Below, piece after piece: positions 20,936 to 31,640 of a stretch of 64,000 bases of DNA (the first letter of the stretch is position 1; each line of letters starts with the position of its first letter). The stretch comes from Ampullaceana balthica. Lineage: Eukaryota > Mollusca > Gastropoda > Lymnaeidae. Location of the stretch: the NCBI GenBank assembly GCA_944989445.1, contig CALYLW010000070.1, forward strand, positions 347,307 to 411,306, read 5' to 3'. A model generated the notes under the pieces. That model was not told where the DNA came from. It saw only the letters and a list, made by a program, of their open reading frames with translations, and did not search any database. Made by a program: the position numbers and the translations under genes.

Positions 20936-21383
20936 ACGTGTAAAAGTTGTCAACCGTCAACTAAAAGATCACGTGGAATATAGTCAAGAAACATTCTGCA
21001 TAGGCAGTGTATCCACGCAACACGCAACAAGTGATGAATGGAGGGCAGTCGTCACGCTTGAACAGAGGCCAGTGATGTTCACACTGGACACAGGCGCACA
21101 AATAAACATTCTGCTACACAGATTGTTTAGTCAACAAAGAATGGGAAAAATTCAGAAAACAACAGCAAGGCTCACTACATACAATGGGGAATCATTGCCT
21201 GTTGTAGGCAAAACATCAATCAAATGCTCTGTGAAAGACAAGACAGAGGTACTGGAGTTTCAAATAGTCAAGACGCAATCAAAGCCTATCCTTGGTCTGC
21301 AAACTTGTCAAAAGCTGAATCTGTTTAAAATCGTGAGCGTAATGGGCAGGAAGCATCAGTGGTCTCAACAGCAGAAGAAATAG
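20904..21383 (+). pseudogene. Ty3-like aspartic protease region
   Basis: Continues gag in the same frame past the stop. THFSAVC ends the zinc knuckle. About 45 residues later comes FTLDTGAQINIL, the catalytic D-T-G triad with following hydrophobic strand, then TYNGESLPVVGKT and QTQSKPILGLQTC-type sequence (flap and ILGLxxC motif near the protease end). After this the frame runs into a junction where several kilobases of pol, including reverse transcriptase, are absent. Confidence 0.8.
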
Positions 21384-21764
21384 TACGTCCAATTAGACAT
21401 AATCAACAGAGGTACCCACTCTCAGCGTGTAATCAACGCACCGATACAGAAAGACCATAAAGGCTCGTGGCAGCCAGCAGTCGTCGTGTCAGCAGCAACG
21501 ACGCCAAGGTCATACATTGTTAAGACTAACGATGGTATGACATACAGACGAAACAATAACATGCTGAGACAGACATTTCGTGGAAGGAGAGGTGTGACAG
21601 ATATTTTTGAGTATGACACACTAGAGATGGAGCATGAAGAACACACTCCCAGCGTTGGTAGAAATGGGTCATCAGCAACTCAGCCAGCGAAGTCAACAAC
21701 AAGAACAACAAGATACGGGAGACAGGTGAAGCCACCAAAGAGATACCCAGATAAAGAGACTTGA
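21384..21764 (+). pseudogene. Integrase C-terminal tail
   Basis: After a frameshift, the plus frame gives SWQPAVVVSAATTPRSYIV, TNDGMTYRRNNNMLRQT and a low-complexity tail ending GRQVKPPKRYPDKET, stop at 21762-21764. A PRSYxV...DGxTYRRNxxxLR pattern is the usual C-terminal domain of Ty3-type integrases. The HHCC and DDE domains are missing, so protease was fused to the integrase tail by deletion. Confidence 0.75.
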
Positions 21765-22853
21765 AGGTGTGCTGTGCTTTGAAAGACATTTGGAGATTCA
21801 GTGTTAGAATTCATTTACTGAATTGTTCTATGTTTTTAATTGTATTATTGTCTTATTGATAATCTGGGTCATTCATTTGTTTTTGTTAGAATGGAGATGT
21901 GAGAGACGTGTTATTGTGTTTACATTGAATGAGAATGCAATGACTTGACCTAGCATAAAACACGTGGTTTGTGAGGTGACCCGTAAGCGTGCGTTGTCAA
22001 GGACTGGGAGAAAAGCTGACTATATATAGACGGTTCAAGATGCAACCGAGGTGGAATGCATACGAGCTGTTTAGATCAGTGGTTCCCAAAGTGGTCCGTA
22101 CAGACCCCCAGGGGTCCGCGGTACCCTTCAGGCGGTCCGTGGAAAATTAAAATTGATATCGGGGTCCCTGAACAACGCAAGGGGGTCCGCGCAAGGTTTA
22201 ACATCGAATAATAAATCTGATAAATTTTTATTATTATTGAAATTAAAATAAATAATAATAAATAAAATAGTATGTGAATGCCTTTTCCACTAATTAAATA
22301 CCATCTTAGATGCTATCCTTCATGGATACAATGTAGTTTTACGTAGAAAAAGTAGTAGAACTTCTGTAATTACCACATCTATAACCAATCAAAATACTTG
22401 GTTTGTTGAAAGGTCAAGCTTGATGCAGAAGAAATGCCGAATTCCTATTACTATAAGTAGAAAATACAAATTTTTAACTTGAAACTACGAGGGTTGCAAG
22501 GTTGTGTATTTTTCGATGCGTCGGAAAGTTATATTTATCTAAATTGTATCCTGTCATCAAATAATGTTTTCAATAGGACTTTACCGTAGAATTCAATTGA
22601 AAATGTTAATAATTCTTAACAGTGGTCTGTTACAACATATAAGAGAATGAGTGAGCCAAAGGCTGGATTTATACTTGATGGGGCCCTAAGCTATTTAAGG
22701 CCCTTTTGAAGTCTAGATATTCTATATCAGTGACAAATATGGAAAAAAAATTCCGGGGGCCCCCAAGAAGGCAGGAAGACTAAGTTATAGCTTGTTTAGG
22801 TTAATCCAGCACTGAGTGAGCCTAAGAAACAACTCCGACAATATGGTGTTATC

Positions 22854-23794
22854 TTATCTTATCTTATCTTATCTGTTTACAGACGCTCCTTCTATACAGA
22901 AGATTATTGCGTCCTACGCTTATCTATGGTTTGTGTTTAGTCCTGCATTTTTATCAGAGATTTAAATGTTGATAAAGTGTTGGTTTTTCTGGATTCTTCA
23001 GGCAACCCATTCCACGCCCGAATTCCGGACGGGAAGAAGGAAAACTTGTATGTGTTTGTTCTTGCATACGGAATAAGAAATGTGTTTTTATCCTTATGTC
23101 TATCTGAGGGTTGTATTAAGTTATCTTTGTGTTGTATTTCTAAATTAGAATTAATTGCTTTATGTATGATTACTACTTTGCTCTTGGTTCTTCTATCCTC
23201 TAGTGTTTCAAGGTTTAATGATTTAACTATTCTCCAGTAATGAATCTGGCAGCTCTTTTTTGAATTTGTTCTAGTTTATCAATGTTTTCTTTGGTGATGG
23301 GTCCCATACAGAAGATGCATATTCTAGTACAGGTCTCACCAAAGTGAGGTAGCATTTTAGTTTTATATCTCTATTACATTTGTTAAAGTTCCTTTTTATA
23401 AAGCCTAAGGTTTTGTTTGATTTTTTAATAACTTCATTGACATGGGGATTCCATGATAGTTTCTCATTTATTAAGACTCCTAAGTATTTTGCATCTTTAG
23501 TTTGGGTCAGTTCTTTTCCATGAATGTAATATTTTGAATTTATTTGTTTCTTTTTCTTTGTTACTCTTAACAGTTGACACTTTTCTGGGTGGAAAGACAT
23601 ACTCCAGTTAGTTTCCCATTTTATCAATTCATCTAAGTCTTTTTGTAAAATTTTGCTATCTTGTTCTGATTTAATTGTTCTATAGATTATACAATCATCA
23701 GCAAATAACCTAACTTTTGTACCTGTTGAGATGTTGTTGGGTAAATCATTTATATAAATTAAAAAGAGTAAGGTACCTAGCACAGTTCCTTGTG
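22854..23794 (-). mobile_element. 5'-truncated LINE inside the hAT
   Basis: (TTATC)n tail at 22854-22874, 3' UTR, then the C-terminal and catalytic part of the ORF. GTGTTA at both borders is a candidate target duplication. A 35-bp deletion near 23228 (ACTATTCTCCAG instead of the longer sister sequence) and a base loss near 23297 break the frame. Confidence 0.85.
23271..23783 (-). pseudogene. LINE reverse transcriptase fragment
   Basis: Minus frame from [19 protein letters not shown] through LFADDCIIYR (catalytic Asp pair) to LEYASSVWDPS. It is cut upstream by 5' truncation and downstream by a frameshift into PKKTLIN. Nearly identical in sequence to the 36.2-kb copy, so a recent insertion. 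Confidence 0.8.
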
Positions 23795-24242
23795 TTAATC
23801 AATATTTGAAGTATGGCTAAATGTTTGGAAACAGATACGAAAGGTGAAACGTTATTAACTGAATTTTTGTTAAAAATGCTTGAAGTTAAAGCAATACTCT
23901 TGACTTACTGGCATACTTAAAACATTCAGTACCAAATGTATTTTCAGTAAATTGAGTCATTCATCAACATAAATATTCAAAACAATCTTAGTGAAAGTTT
24001 TGCTTTGATCACTACATTGTGTCATTAGAGCAGTTAATAAAATTAAAAGGATTGCCTTGAGGAGAGATTATTTGCTCAATATTGTTTGGAAAATGAAGAA
24101 AACTATAATGGATTATTTATTCACACAGAAGAACGCTGGTTATCATCACGTACATATTGAAATCGATTTTATGCTCTCTTTAATTTTGGTTACAAAGTCA
24201 GATCCCAATTTTATATCATGCATTATAGGTTATTGTGCAGAA

Positions 24243-25451
24243 TCTATATATATATATATATAAATCAAAGTATGTATGCATGTCTGTTATAGCTGACTAA
24301 ACCATTCATCCGATCGCCATAAAAAATTTGGAGACTTTTGAGTAAGTTCACAGGATTGAATTAAGCTACTTTTTAAAAACAATTAACACTCATGGGGCGC
24401 CGTGGGCCCATAATGGGGATTTTTTCTTATATGAGCTATATAAAAATTAGTTTAAGGCTTAGCTGCTTGGAAAATGAATGGATCTTGACAAAACTTGGTA
24501 CATAACAACTTGATAGCCTATATTAAAATATTATAGAGCACTAATTTCCTAATGTCCATTTATTAGGGGCTGGGGGCAAAAAATGCCTTTTTTATTAACC
24601 GTTTAAGATTGTATTCCCCATTCAAGTATTAAAGATCTAGATAAATATAGAGAAATTTATCCGCTATGAAATTGATTTAAATAAACAGGCGTTTTGAACT
24701 TGACCTCTTGCACTAATTGGGCCCTGGGGCCCTTAATGTTGTTTTTTGCTTATTTGAGCTATATAAAATTAGTTTATGCGTTAGCTACTGAGTAAATGGT
24801 TGGATCTTAACCAAACTTTGTATATAAAAACTTGGTAGCCCATATTAAAATAACAAATGGCACTGCACTTCTAATGTCCAATTGCTCAGGGCCGGGGGCC
24901 CCAAATGTCTTTTTTGTTGTATACTCTAAGATATTATTTCCCACTCAGTTTTTAACGATCTTGAGAAATATATCCATGAGGAAACTGAATTTAAATGAAC
25001 ATGTTTTCAAAATGTACATCTTGAACCGAATGGGCCCGGGGGCCCCTTAATGTATTTTTTCATAATATTAGCTATATAAAAATTAGTTTAAGTGTTAGAT
25101 AATGAGAAAATAACTGGATTTTGACCAAATTCGGTACATAAAAACTGAAGAGCCTTAATTAAATTACTATAGGGCACAGAACTGCTAATTTCCATTTCTT
25201 CTGGACTGGGGGCGCTAAATGTGTTTTTTTAAAACAAACTTTTAATATTGTATTCCCCATTCAATTTTACACGATATTGATAAATATAGATAAATATATT
25301 TATATATTTGTTATGAAATTGATTGAAATGAACAGATTTTTAACTTCATATGTTAAACTGATAGGCCCGGTGACCCTTAATGTAATTCCTTTTTTTATGT
25401 AAATGCATTCCTTTTTACTGAGATCGTTGCAACGCACGGCGGGTCTGCTAG
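24243..25451 (+). mobile_element. Complete non-autonomous Helitron (family K)
   Basis: Starts TCTATATATATATATATAAA and ends GCACGGCGGGTCTGCTAG; flanks are A (24242) and T (25452), as expected for Helitron insertion into AT with no duplication. The short GC stem lies about a dozen bases before CTAG. The body contains about seven ~150-bp units, each with a GGGCCC-like palindrome, a TTTTTTCTTATAT...AGCTATATAAAAATTAG box and a CCTAATGTCCATTT-like box. Non-coding. Sister to 3891-5096 and to the K halves of the dimer at 32-42 kb. Confidence 0.85.
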
Positions 25452-25789
25452 TTTCTTATAAAAGTATTGTCAATATAATACGCACCAAATCGCGCAACCG
25501 GGAAGTATTAATAAAAAGGTCTTTCCATATAATACGCACCGCGACACTCTTTCTCAAAAAGTTTACATGATAAATAGAGATAAATAAAATAAACTAAAAA
25601 TTCAATAATTTAATGACGGTACATGCGATCGTTCTGAAATTTTGACACTTCGTTTTTATCATTGGCACAAAACTGCCTGCAAAATTTCATCTCGCTAGCT
25701 TACGAGGAAATGAGTTAAAAATCGATCCAAAGTTTTTTCGACAAACAAGCAATCAGACACCACGAGTTAATATAAAGGATTTAATAAAA
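25452..25789 (+). repeat. R530-related repeat
   Basis: Contains ATAAACTAAAAATTCAATAA, GACGGTACATGCGATCG, the reverse of the GGATCGATTTTTAAC box, and ends GAGTTAATATAAAGGATTTAAT. It matches, inverted, the segments at 54580-54790 and 58010-58250 better than the R530 array itself, so it is a subfamily. Confidence 0.55.
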
Positions 25790-26092
25790 GGCCATGTTCC
25801 TTGCGGTCATCGATAGCGATTGGCCCCTCAGACACATATGACATTGAACACGTTTACGCTGACGTTCAAGGCGAGTTATTTTTCGTGCAGTATTTCTTCC
25901 AAGACTTTATTTTGAGTTATGCGCGTTGGGATTTAAAGTGGAAAGGTCCTTTTTTACGAGTTATTTATTTTAACTATAATGAATAGTATATTTGACGTGA
26001 TGCACATGTATGCCGGTCGAGACGGCTATTGGGAGGGGAGTTACAACATGCCACCGAACGGTGGCGGAACGTCCTTGGACGGGCTTTGTTGC
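25790..26092 (+). mobile_element. Helitron-like 3' part (GGGCTTTGTTG family)
   Basis: Aligns with 48750-49095: GGTCATCGATAGCG, TTTACGCTGACGTTCA, CAAGACTTTATTTTGAG, TGACGTGATGCACATGTATG, ending CGTCCTTGGACGGGCTTTGTTGCTCG. The end hairpin CGTCC-TT-GGACG is intact; the terminal tetranucleotide is CTCG instead of CTGG. Confidence 0.5.
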
Positions 26093-26459
26093 TCGTACAC
26101 TCATAAAATCTCATCACGTTAATCCAAGTTATTAATTGTTTTCAATTTAATCTTAAACAAAAGTGATAATTTCAATAAATACCGTACTTTTCCTCAAAAT
26201 GTAGCTTGTGTAATTTTTGTACTATGCATTTATAAAGGTTTTTTTTCACTTGGGGTTCCGTGGGGAAGTTTTGAGTATAAAAGGGGTCCATGAGTCAAAA
26301 AAGTTAGGGAACCACTGGTTTAGATAGTTGATTGTACAGTTGATCACAGTGAATTGTATATAGTGATTAAAGACAGTTGTTAACCAGACCACAGTGTGTT
26401 AAAGGATTGTCTCTTGACTAGCCATAATATCTATTACATATATGTATAATTCACTAGAA

Positions 26460-26740
26460 ATTACGACAAGCACAAGAATCGAGCAAATAACCATGACGAA
26501 TGACTCTTGCTGAGGTCGACAAATCACAGTTTATGGTTGGCTAGCAAGGGTGGTGCAGGGTGGGGTCAGATAACAACAATCATGGTGGGAATATCTCGAG
26601 ACCTACAATTGGTCAGCGCTTCCGTCACCCCGACGTTCACTAACGTTGTTTTCATTTCTTAGTGCTTCTGTTTGTGTCCGTTCTTTTCCCCCGTTCTTTG
26701 CACTAACTATGAGCAAGACTGCATGTCGTATCAAGTATTA
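26460..26740 (+). mobile_element. Fragment related to the 1754-2422 element
   Basis: Shares the CAAATCACAGTTTATGGTTG-like stretch, GTGCTTCTGTTTGTGTCCGT and CCGTTCTTTGCACTAACTAT GAGCAAGAC with 2090-2275. It ends short of the CTAG terminus. Confidence 0.5.
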
Positions 26741-26764
26741 ACTATTTGACTATTTTGAATCCTA

Positions 26765-27600
26765 AATATGTTTCATGTCTTGCCTGTGGCAAAAAATTAG
26801 ATTTTTTCCCCAAATGTGTTATGAAATTGAAAAGAATGCGTACCAATGTTCTGTTTTTCTCAAAATTTTTAAAACTTCTTTACAGTTAGTGAAGCAGGTA
26901 ACTACGTCAGGTTTAATTAACAGAATATTTCACATGGGGTATTTCTTGAGCTCCTGTATACTTTCCAACAATAAATTAGTATTAACACACGTAGAGCCGC
27001 TACTGTCCATTGTTTAAAGACCATCAGCTTTAAACTTATTTAAAATAATTTCAGAAATATATGGAGATTCATTATTTGTTTCAATGAAATCTTTGATTGA
27101 TCGCACAACTTATAATTTATGATGTTCTTTCTTTTTACATCGCACAAATTGACTTGTTTTATTCCTATGGGAATTATTTGAAAAGTTATCGAATTTTATA
27201 GGATAATATGTGGAATATTTCGTACCCGAAAGATGAATTTTTACGAACTGTACCTCCAGAAACTGCAGTTAGATAATTCATTTATGAGTTGAAAAGTTTT
27301 TTTTACCCTTTCATAAAACTTTGAATTGCAAATTTCTATGATTTACTATCATTTGCATCAATTTCCTCAGTATTTTCACTAAAACTGTTCTCATCATGAC
27401 CGCAAAAATCCAAATTCTTTTTTTTCTTCAGAATTTGATAATGCTAAAAATTTTAACGAGAACTCCTGATATTTAAAAAAAAATCAAATTTATCATTCAT
27501 GCCATTTTCAAAACTTTTGGTAATATTGAGTGCTTGATTCATGAGCGGCTACTTTTGATTTTATTTCATGCAAGTTTTTAATTCCATTAGATGAGCGATT
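26765..27600 (-). pseudogene. Decayed coding sequence, possibly transposase
   Basis: Minus-strand reading through several frames gives coherent protein-like stretches: NGIKNLHEIKSKVAAHESST near 27560, then HRNKTSQFVRCKKKEHHKL, SIKDFIETNNESPYISEIIL, NLLLESIQELKKYPM, and LKILRKTEHWYAFFSIS near 26800. The first resembles the TTF/ZMYM-type zinc-finger region at the start of some hAT-like transposases; that identification is tentative. Stops and frameshifts throughout show it is non-functional. Confidence 0.35.
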
Positions 27601-27834
27601 CCGTTCATTATTTAAATTTCAGCCAAAAAATAAAAGACATTAAAACAAAACAAAAATAATGTTTTAGGAGAATACGCCTTTTAAGTAGACACATCCTTTT
27701 TTGCAGTACTTAAAATCCTTCCAGCATTATTCGACTCTTCGACATGTTGGTGTAACGTCCATATTTAATTTGTTAAAGGTTATTTTAACATGTTTGACAA
27801 TCTCAATTTTCCTGCACTAAAATATTAGCAAATT

Positions 27835-28399
27835 TTATCTTATCTTATCTTATCTGTTTACATTCGCTCCTTCTAGACAGAAGATTATTACGTCCTACGC
27901 ATATCTATGGTTTATGTTTAGTCCTGCATTTTCATTAGAGTTTTAACTGTTGATAAAGTGTTGGTTTTCCTGGTTTCTTCAGACAACCCATTCCACACCC
28001 GAATTCCGGACGGGAAGAACAAAAATTTGTATGTTTTTGTTCTTGCATACGGAATAAGAAAGGTGTTTTTATCATTATGTCTATCTGAGGGTTGTATTAA
28101 TTTATCTTTGTGTTGTATTTCTAAATTAGAGTTCATTGCTTTATGTATGATTACTACTTTGCTCTTGGTTCATCTATACTCTAGTGTTTAAGGTTTAATG
28201 ATTTAACTAATGGTATTATTCTTGTCAGTTTTGAATATTCTCCAGTAATAAATCTGGCAGCTCTTTTTTTAATTTGTTCCAGTTTATCAATGTTTTCTTT
28301 AATGGATGGGTCCCATACAGAAGATGCATATTCTAGTACAGGTCTCACCAAAGTGATGTAGAATTTTAGTTGTATATCTCTATTACATTTGTTAAAGTG
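27835..28399 (-). mobile_element. Short 5'-truncated LINE
   Basis: (TTATC)n tail at 27835-27857, family 3' UTR, and the C-terminal ~160 codons of the ORF with frameshifts (e.g. near 28190). Ends abruptly at ATTTGTTAAAGTG, where a Helitron 5' end begins at 28400. Confidence 0.85.
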
Positions 28400-28435
28400 T
28401 CTATACTAATAAAAGGCAAAGCCCTCACTCACTCA

Positions 28436-31130
28436 CTGACTGATTCATCACTAATTCTCCAACTTCCCGTGTAGGTAGAAGCATGAAACTTTGGGTAGTT
28501 GTCAAGTACCCTCTCACGACGAAAATTGGCAAAAAAGAATTTGAAAATTCCCGCTCATGTGGGGCAGGGGGCCCAAAACATTTTTTCCTTATATGGCCAA
28601 TATAAAATTTGAATATCACTAATTCTCCCATCTCCCGAGTAGGCAGACGCATGAAACTTTGTAAAGTTGTTGTGTACAAACCCGCGATGGTAACGGGAGA
28701 AAAAATATTTAAATTATCACTTCCTGGGGGCCGGGGCCCAAATGAAGTTTTTTCCATATATGAGCTATATAAAAATTAAAAATCACTAATTCTCCTATTT
28801 CCCGTGTAGGTAGAAGCATGAAACTTGGGGTGGTTGTTAAGTTCACTTCCGCAAAGGTAACAAGTGAAAAATATATTTAAATTATCACTTAATGGGGGCC
28901 GGGCGCCCAAATGTAGTTTTTTTCTTATATAAAAAAACTGACTCATCACTAACTCTCCAACTTCCCGTGTAGGTGGAAGCATGAAACTTTGGGAAGTTGT
29001 TGTGTAGCCTCTCGCGACGAAAATTGGCGTAAAAGAATTTTAAAATTTACACTCATGGGGGCCGGGGGCCCCAAAAAAATTATTTTTTTATAAATGGCCT
29101 AAATAAAATTTGAAAATCACAAATTCTCCTATTTCGCGAGTAGGCAGAAGCATGAAACTTTGGGAAGTTGTTGAGTACAAACCCTCAATGGTAGCGAAAA
29201 GAAAATTAAATTATCACTTCCTAGGGGCCGGGGGCCCAAATGAAGTTTTTTCCTTAAATGAGCTATATGAAAACTGAAAATCACAAATTCTCATATTGCC
29301 CGTGTAGGTGAAAGTGTGAAACACTGAGTAGTTGACTTCCCCGAACAAGCGCAAAAACATATTTAAATTATCACTTAATGGGGGCCGGGGGCCCAAATGT
29401 AGTTTTTTTCTTATATAAAAAAAACTGACTCATCACTAACTCTCCAACTTCCCGTGTAGGTGGAAGCATGAAACTTTGGGAAGTTGTTGTGTAGCCTCTC
29501 GCGACGAAAATTGGCGTAAAAGAATTTTAAAATTTACACTCATGGGGGCCGGGGGCCCCCCAAAACATTATTTTTTTATAAAATGGCCTATATAAAATTT
29601 GAAAATCACAAATTCTCCTATTTCCCGAGTAGGCAGAAGCATGAAACTTTGGGAAGTTGTTGAGTACAAACCCGCAATGGTAGCGAAAAGAAAATTAAAT
29701 TATCACTTCCTAGGGGCCGGGGGCCCAAATGAAGTTTTTTCCTTAAATGAGCTATATGAAAACTGAAAATCACAAATTCTCATATTGCCCGTGTAGGTAG
29801 AAGTGTGAAACACTGAGTAGTTGACTTCCCCGAACAAGCGCAAAAACATATTTAAATTATCACTTAATGGGGGTCGGGGCCAAAATGTAGTTTTTTTATT
29901 TTAAAAACTGACTCAACACTAATTCTCCAACTTCCCGTGAATGTAGAAGCTAAATCTTTGGGCGATGTTAACAAGCGAAAAACATATTTAAATTATCCCT
30001 TGATAGGGGCCGGGGGCCCAAATGTAGTTTTTTTATATTAAAAACTGACTCATCACTAATTCTCCAACTTTCCGTGTATGTAGAAGCATGAAACTTTGGG
30101 AAGTAGCCTCTCGTGACGAAAATTGGCATAACATTTTTTTAAAATTCACACTCATTGGGGCCGGGGGCCCAAAACCATTGTTTTCCTTATATTGGCAATA
30201 TTAAAATTAAAATAACTAATTCTCCTATTTCGCGAATAGATAGAAGAATGAAACTTTGGGAAGATGTTGAGTACACTTCAGCGATATCAACTGGCAAAAA
30301 CATATTTAAATTTTCAAATACTGGGGTCCGGGGGCCCAAATAAAGTTTTTTCTTTATGTGAGCTATATAAAAACTGAAAATCCCAAATTCTTATGTTTCC
30401 CGTGTAGGTAGAAGCAAGAAAGTCTGAGTAGTGGTAACAAACTAAAACAATATTTAATTTATCACATAGTGGGGGCCGGGGGCCAAAATGTAGTTTTTTC
30501 CTGATATGAGCTATACAAAAATTAAAAATCACTAATTCTCCTATTTCCCGTAAAGGTGGAAGCATGAAACTTTGGGCAGTTGTTAAGTAACATTCCGCGA
30601 TGGTAACAGGTAAAAAAAAATTATATAAATTATCACTTACTGGGGACCGGGGGCCCAAATTTAGTTTTTTCTAATATTAAAAACTGACTCAACACTAATT
30701 CTCCAACTTCCCGTGAATGTAGAAGCTAAAACTTTGGGAACTTGATTAGTACACTCTTTTGACGATAATTGGCGAAAAGAAAATTTAAAAATTTCACTCA
30801 TGGGTGGCCGGGGCCCCAAAACCGTTTTTTTTTGCGTATATGGGCTATATAAAACTGAATGAACACTAATTCCTCATCTTCCCGTGTAGGTAGAAGCATG
30901 AAACTTTGGAAAGTTGTTGAGTACCCTCCCGCGATGATAACAATCACAACCAAATATAAAATTATTATTCACTAGGGGGCCGGGGGCCCAAATGTAGTTT
31001 TTTCTTATATGAGCTATATATAACAGACTCATCATTAAGTATCTAACTTCCCGTGTAGTTAGGAGCACGAAACTTTGGGAAGTTGTTGAGTACACTCCCC
31101 CAATGGTAGCAGAGGAAATAATTTAAATGT
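28436..31130 (+). repeat. Array of ~160-bp units inside H1
   Basis: About 17 diverged tandem units. Each has ACTAATTCTCC, AACTTCCCGTGTAGGTAGAA, GCATGAAACTTTGGGAAGTTG, a variable spacer, an AAATTATCACT box and a GC-rich palindrome of the GGGGGCCGGGGGCCC type, then TTTTTTCCTTATATGAGC and TATATAAAA. Open frames crossing it repeat the same peptide theme and are artefacts. Two higher-order near-identical blocks (28945-29400 and 29425-29875) show recent duplication of a three-unit set. Confidence 0.9.
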
Positions 31131-31149
31131 AAAAAAAATTTTTTTAAAA

Positions 31150-31640
31150 AGTACTCGCTTTTATTTACAAACATTTACAGACTGAAACGCGCTGATCTCC
31201 CCTGGCCTTGATGTAAACACGGGAATTTGGTTAACGAGGGCTTGAGTGAAACCAGTGAGCCGTGGAGGTCAACTCTAGCAGACGACTATACATTCTAAAT
31301 AGTGATAAATAGAGATAAACTGAAAATTGATTAATTTAATTACGGTACATTCGATCGATCTGAAATTTTGATACAATGCATTGTCATCCAAGATCTATCT
31401 GTGGTAAAGTTTTGAGATCTCTAGGACCATCAGAAATGGTTTAATTTTACGTTTCAAGATTTGAAGGATGGATGGATGGATGGATGGATACAACCTACAA
31501 ACAGTGTGACTTAAATAAAAGCGTGTTAAAAAATTAAATTATCAGCTCGATAGGATCACGGGAAGTGTGTCATTTTTTACTTCTCGTTTTTGTTTTTCTG
31601 CGGGACTACGACAGACAGACAGACAAGACGGTGAAGTTAA
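31150..31640 (+). repeat. R530-like block in H1
   Basis: Carries ACATTTACAGACTGAA, GATAAACTGAAAATTGATTA, the TACGGTACATTCGATCGATC box, ATGCATTGTCATCCAAGATC and AAGACGGTGAAGTTAATATA. A (GGAT)n tract (31468-31490) lies inside. Lies between the unit array and the Helitron 3' hairpin. Confidence 0.6.

Larger units (their letters stand above)
22077..26317. mobile_element. hAT-type DNA transposon, non-autonomous, loaded
   Basis: Ends are CAGTGGTTCCCAAAG (22077) and the inverted AGGGAACCACTG (to 26317). The 8-bp GTTTAGAT is duplicated at 22069-22076 and 26318-26325, the length diagnostic of the hAT superfamily. Subterminal GGGGTCC-rich blocks are typical of such elements. No transposase remains. 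The interior holds a LINE (22854-23794), a complete Helitron (24243-25451) and a second Helitron-like piece (to 26092), all inserted after the hAT. Confidence 0.85.
20139..26438 (+). mobile_element. Gutted Ty3-like LTR element with opposed LTRs
   Basis: Outer ends are TGTAATAGAACG (20139) and TCTATTACA (26438), the same LTR 3' end in opposite orientation, each flanked by TATAT, a possible 5-bp target duplication. Inside lie gag, a protease piece and the C-terminal tail of integrase, in the plus direction; reverse transcriptase, RNase H and the integrase core are deleted. The left LTR is inverted relative to the right one. A hAT element is inserted in the right LTR. The element is dead. Confidence 0.75.
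21898..26438 (+). repeat. Right LTR, interrupted by a hAT element
   Basis: The LTR begins TGTGAGAGACGTG after a purine-rich GGAGA tract, contains a TATATATAGACGG promoter-like box (22020-22035), and is split at 22076/26326 by the hAT insertion. It resumes AGTTGATTGTACAG and ends CTATTACA. Rejoined length is about 290 bp. Confidence 0.7.

Noticed and set aside
28425..31095. Repeated frames with GPRPPLSDNLN-like peptides
   Set aside because: They follow the ~160-bp Helitron units; the peptide repeats because the DNA does, with frames broken differently in each unit.
28436..31130. CRISPR array
   Set aside because: The units are diverged along their full length without constant-repeat/unique-spacer structure, and the genome is eukaryotic.
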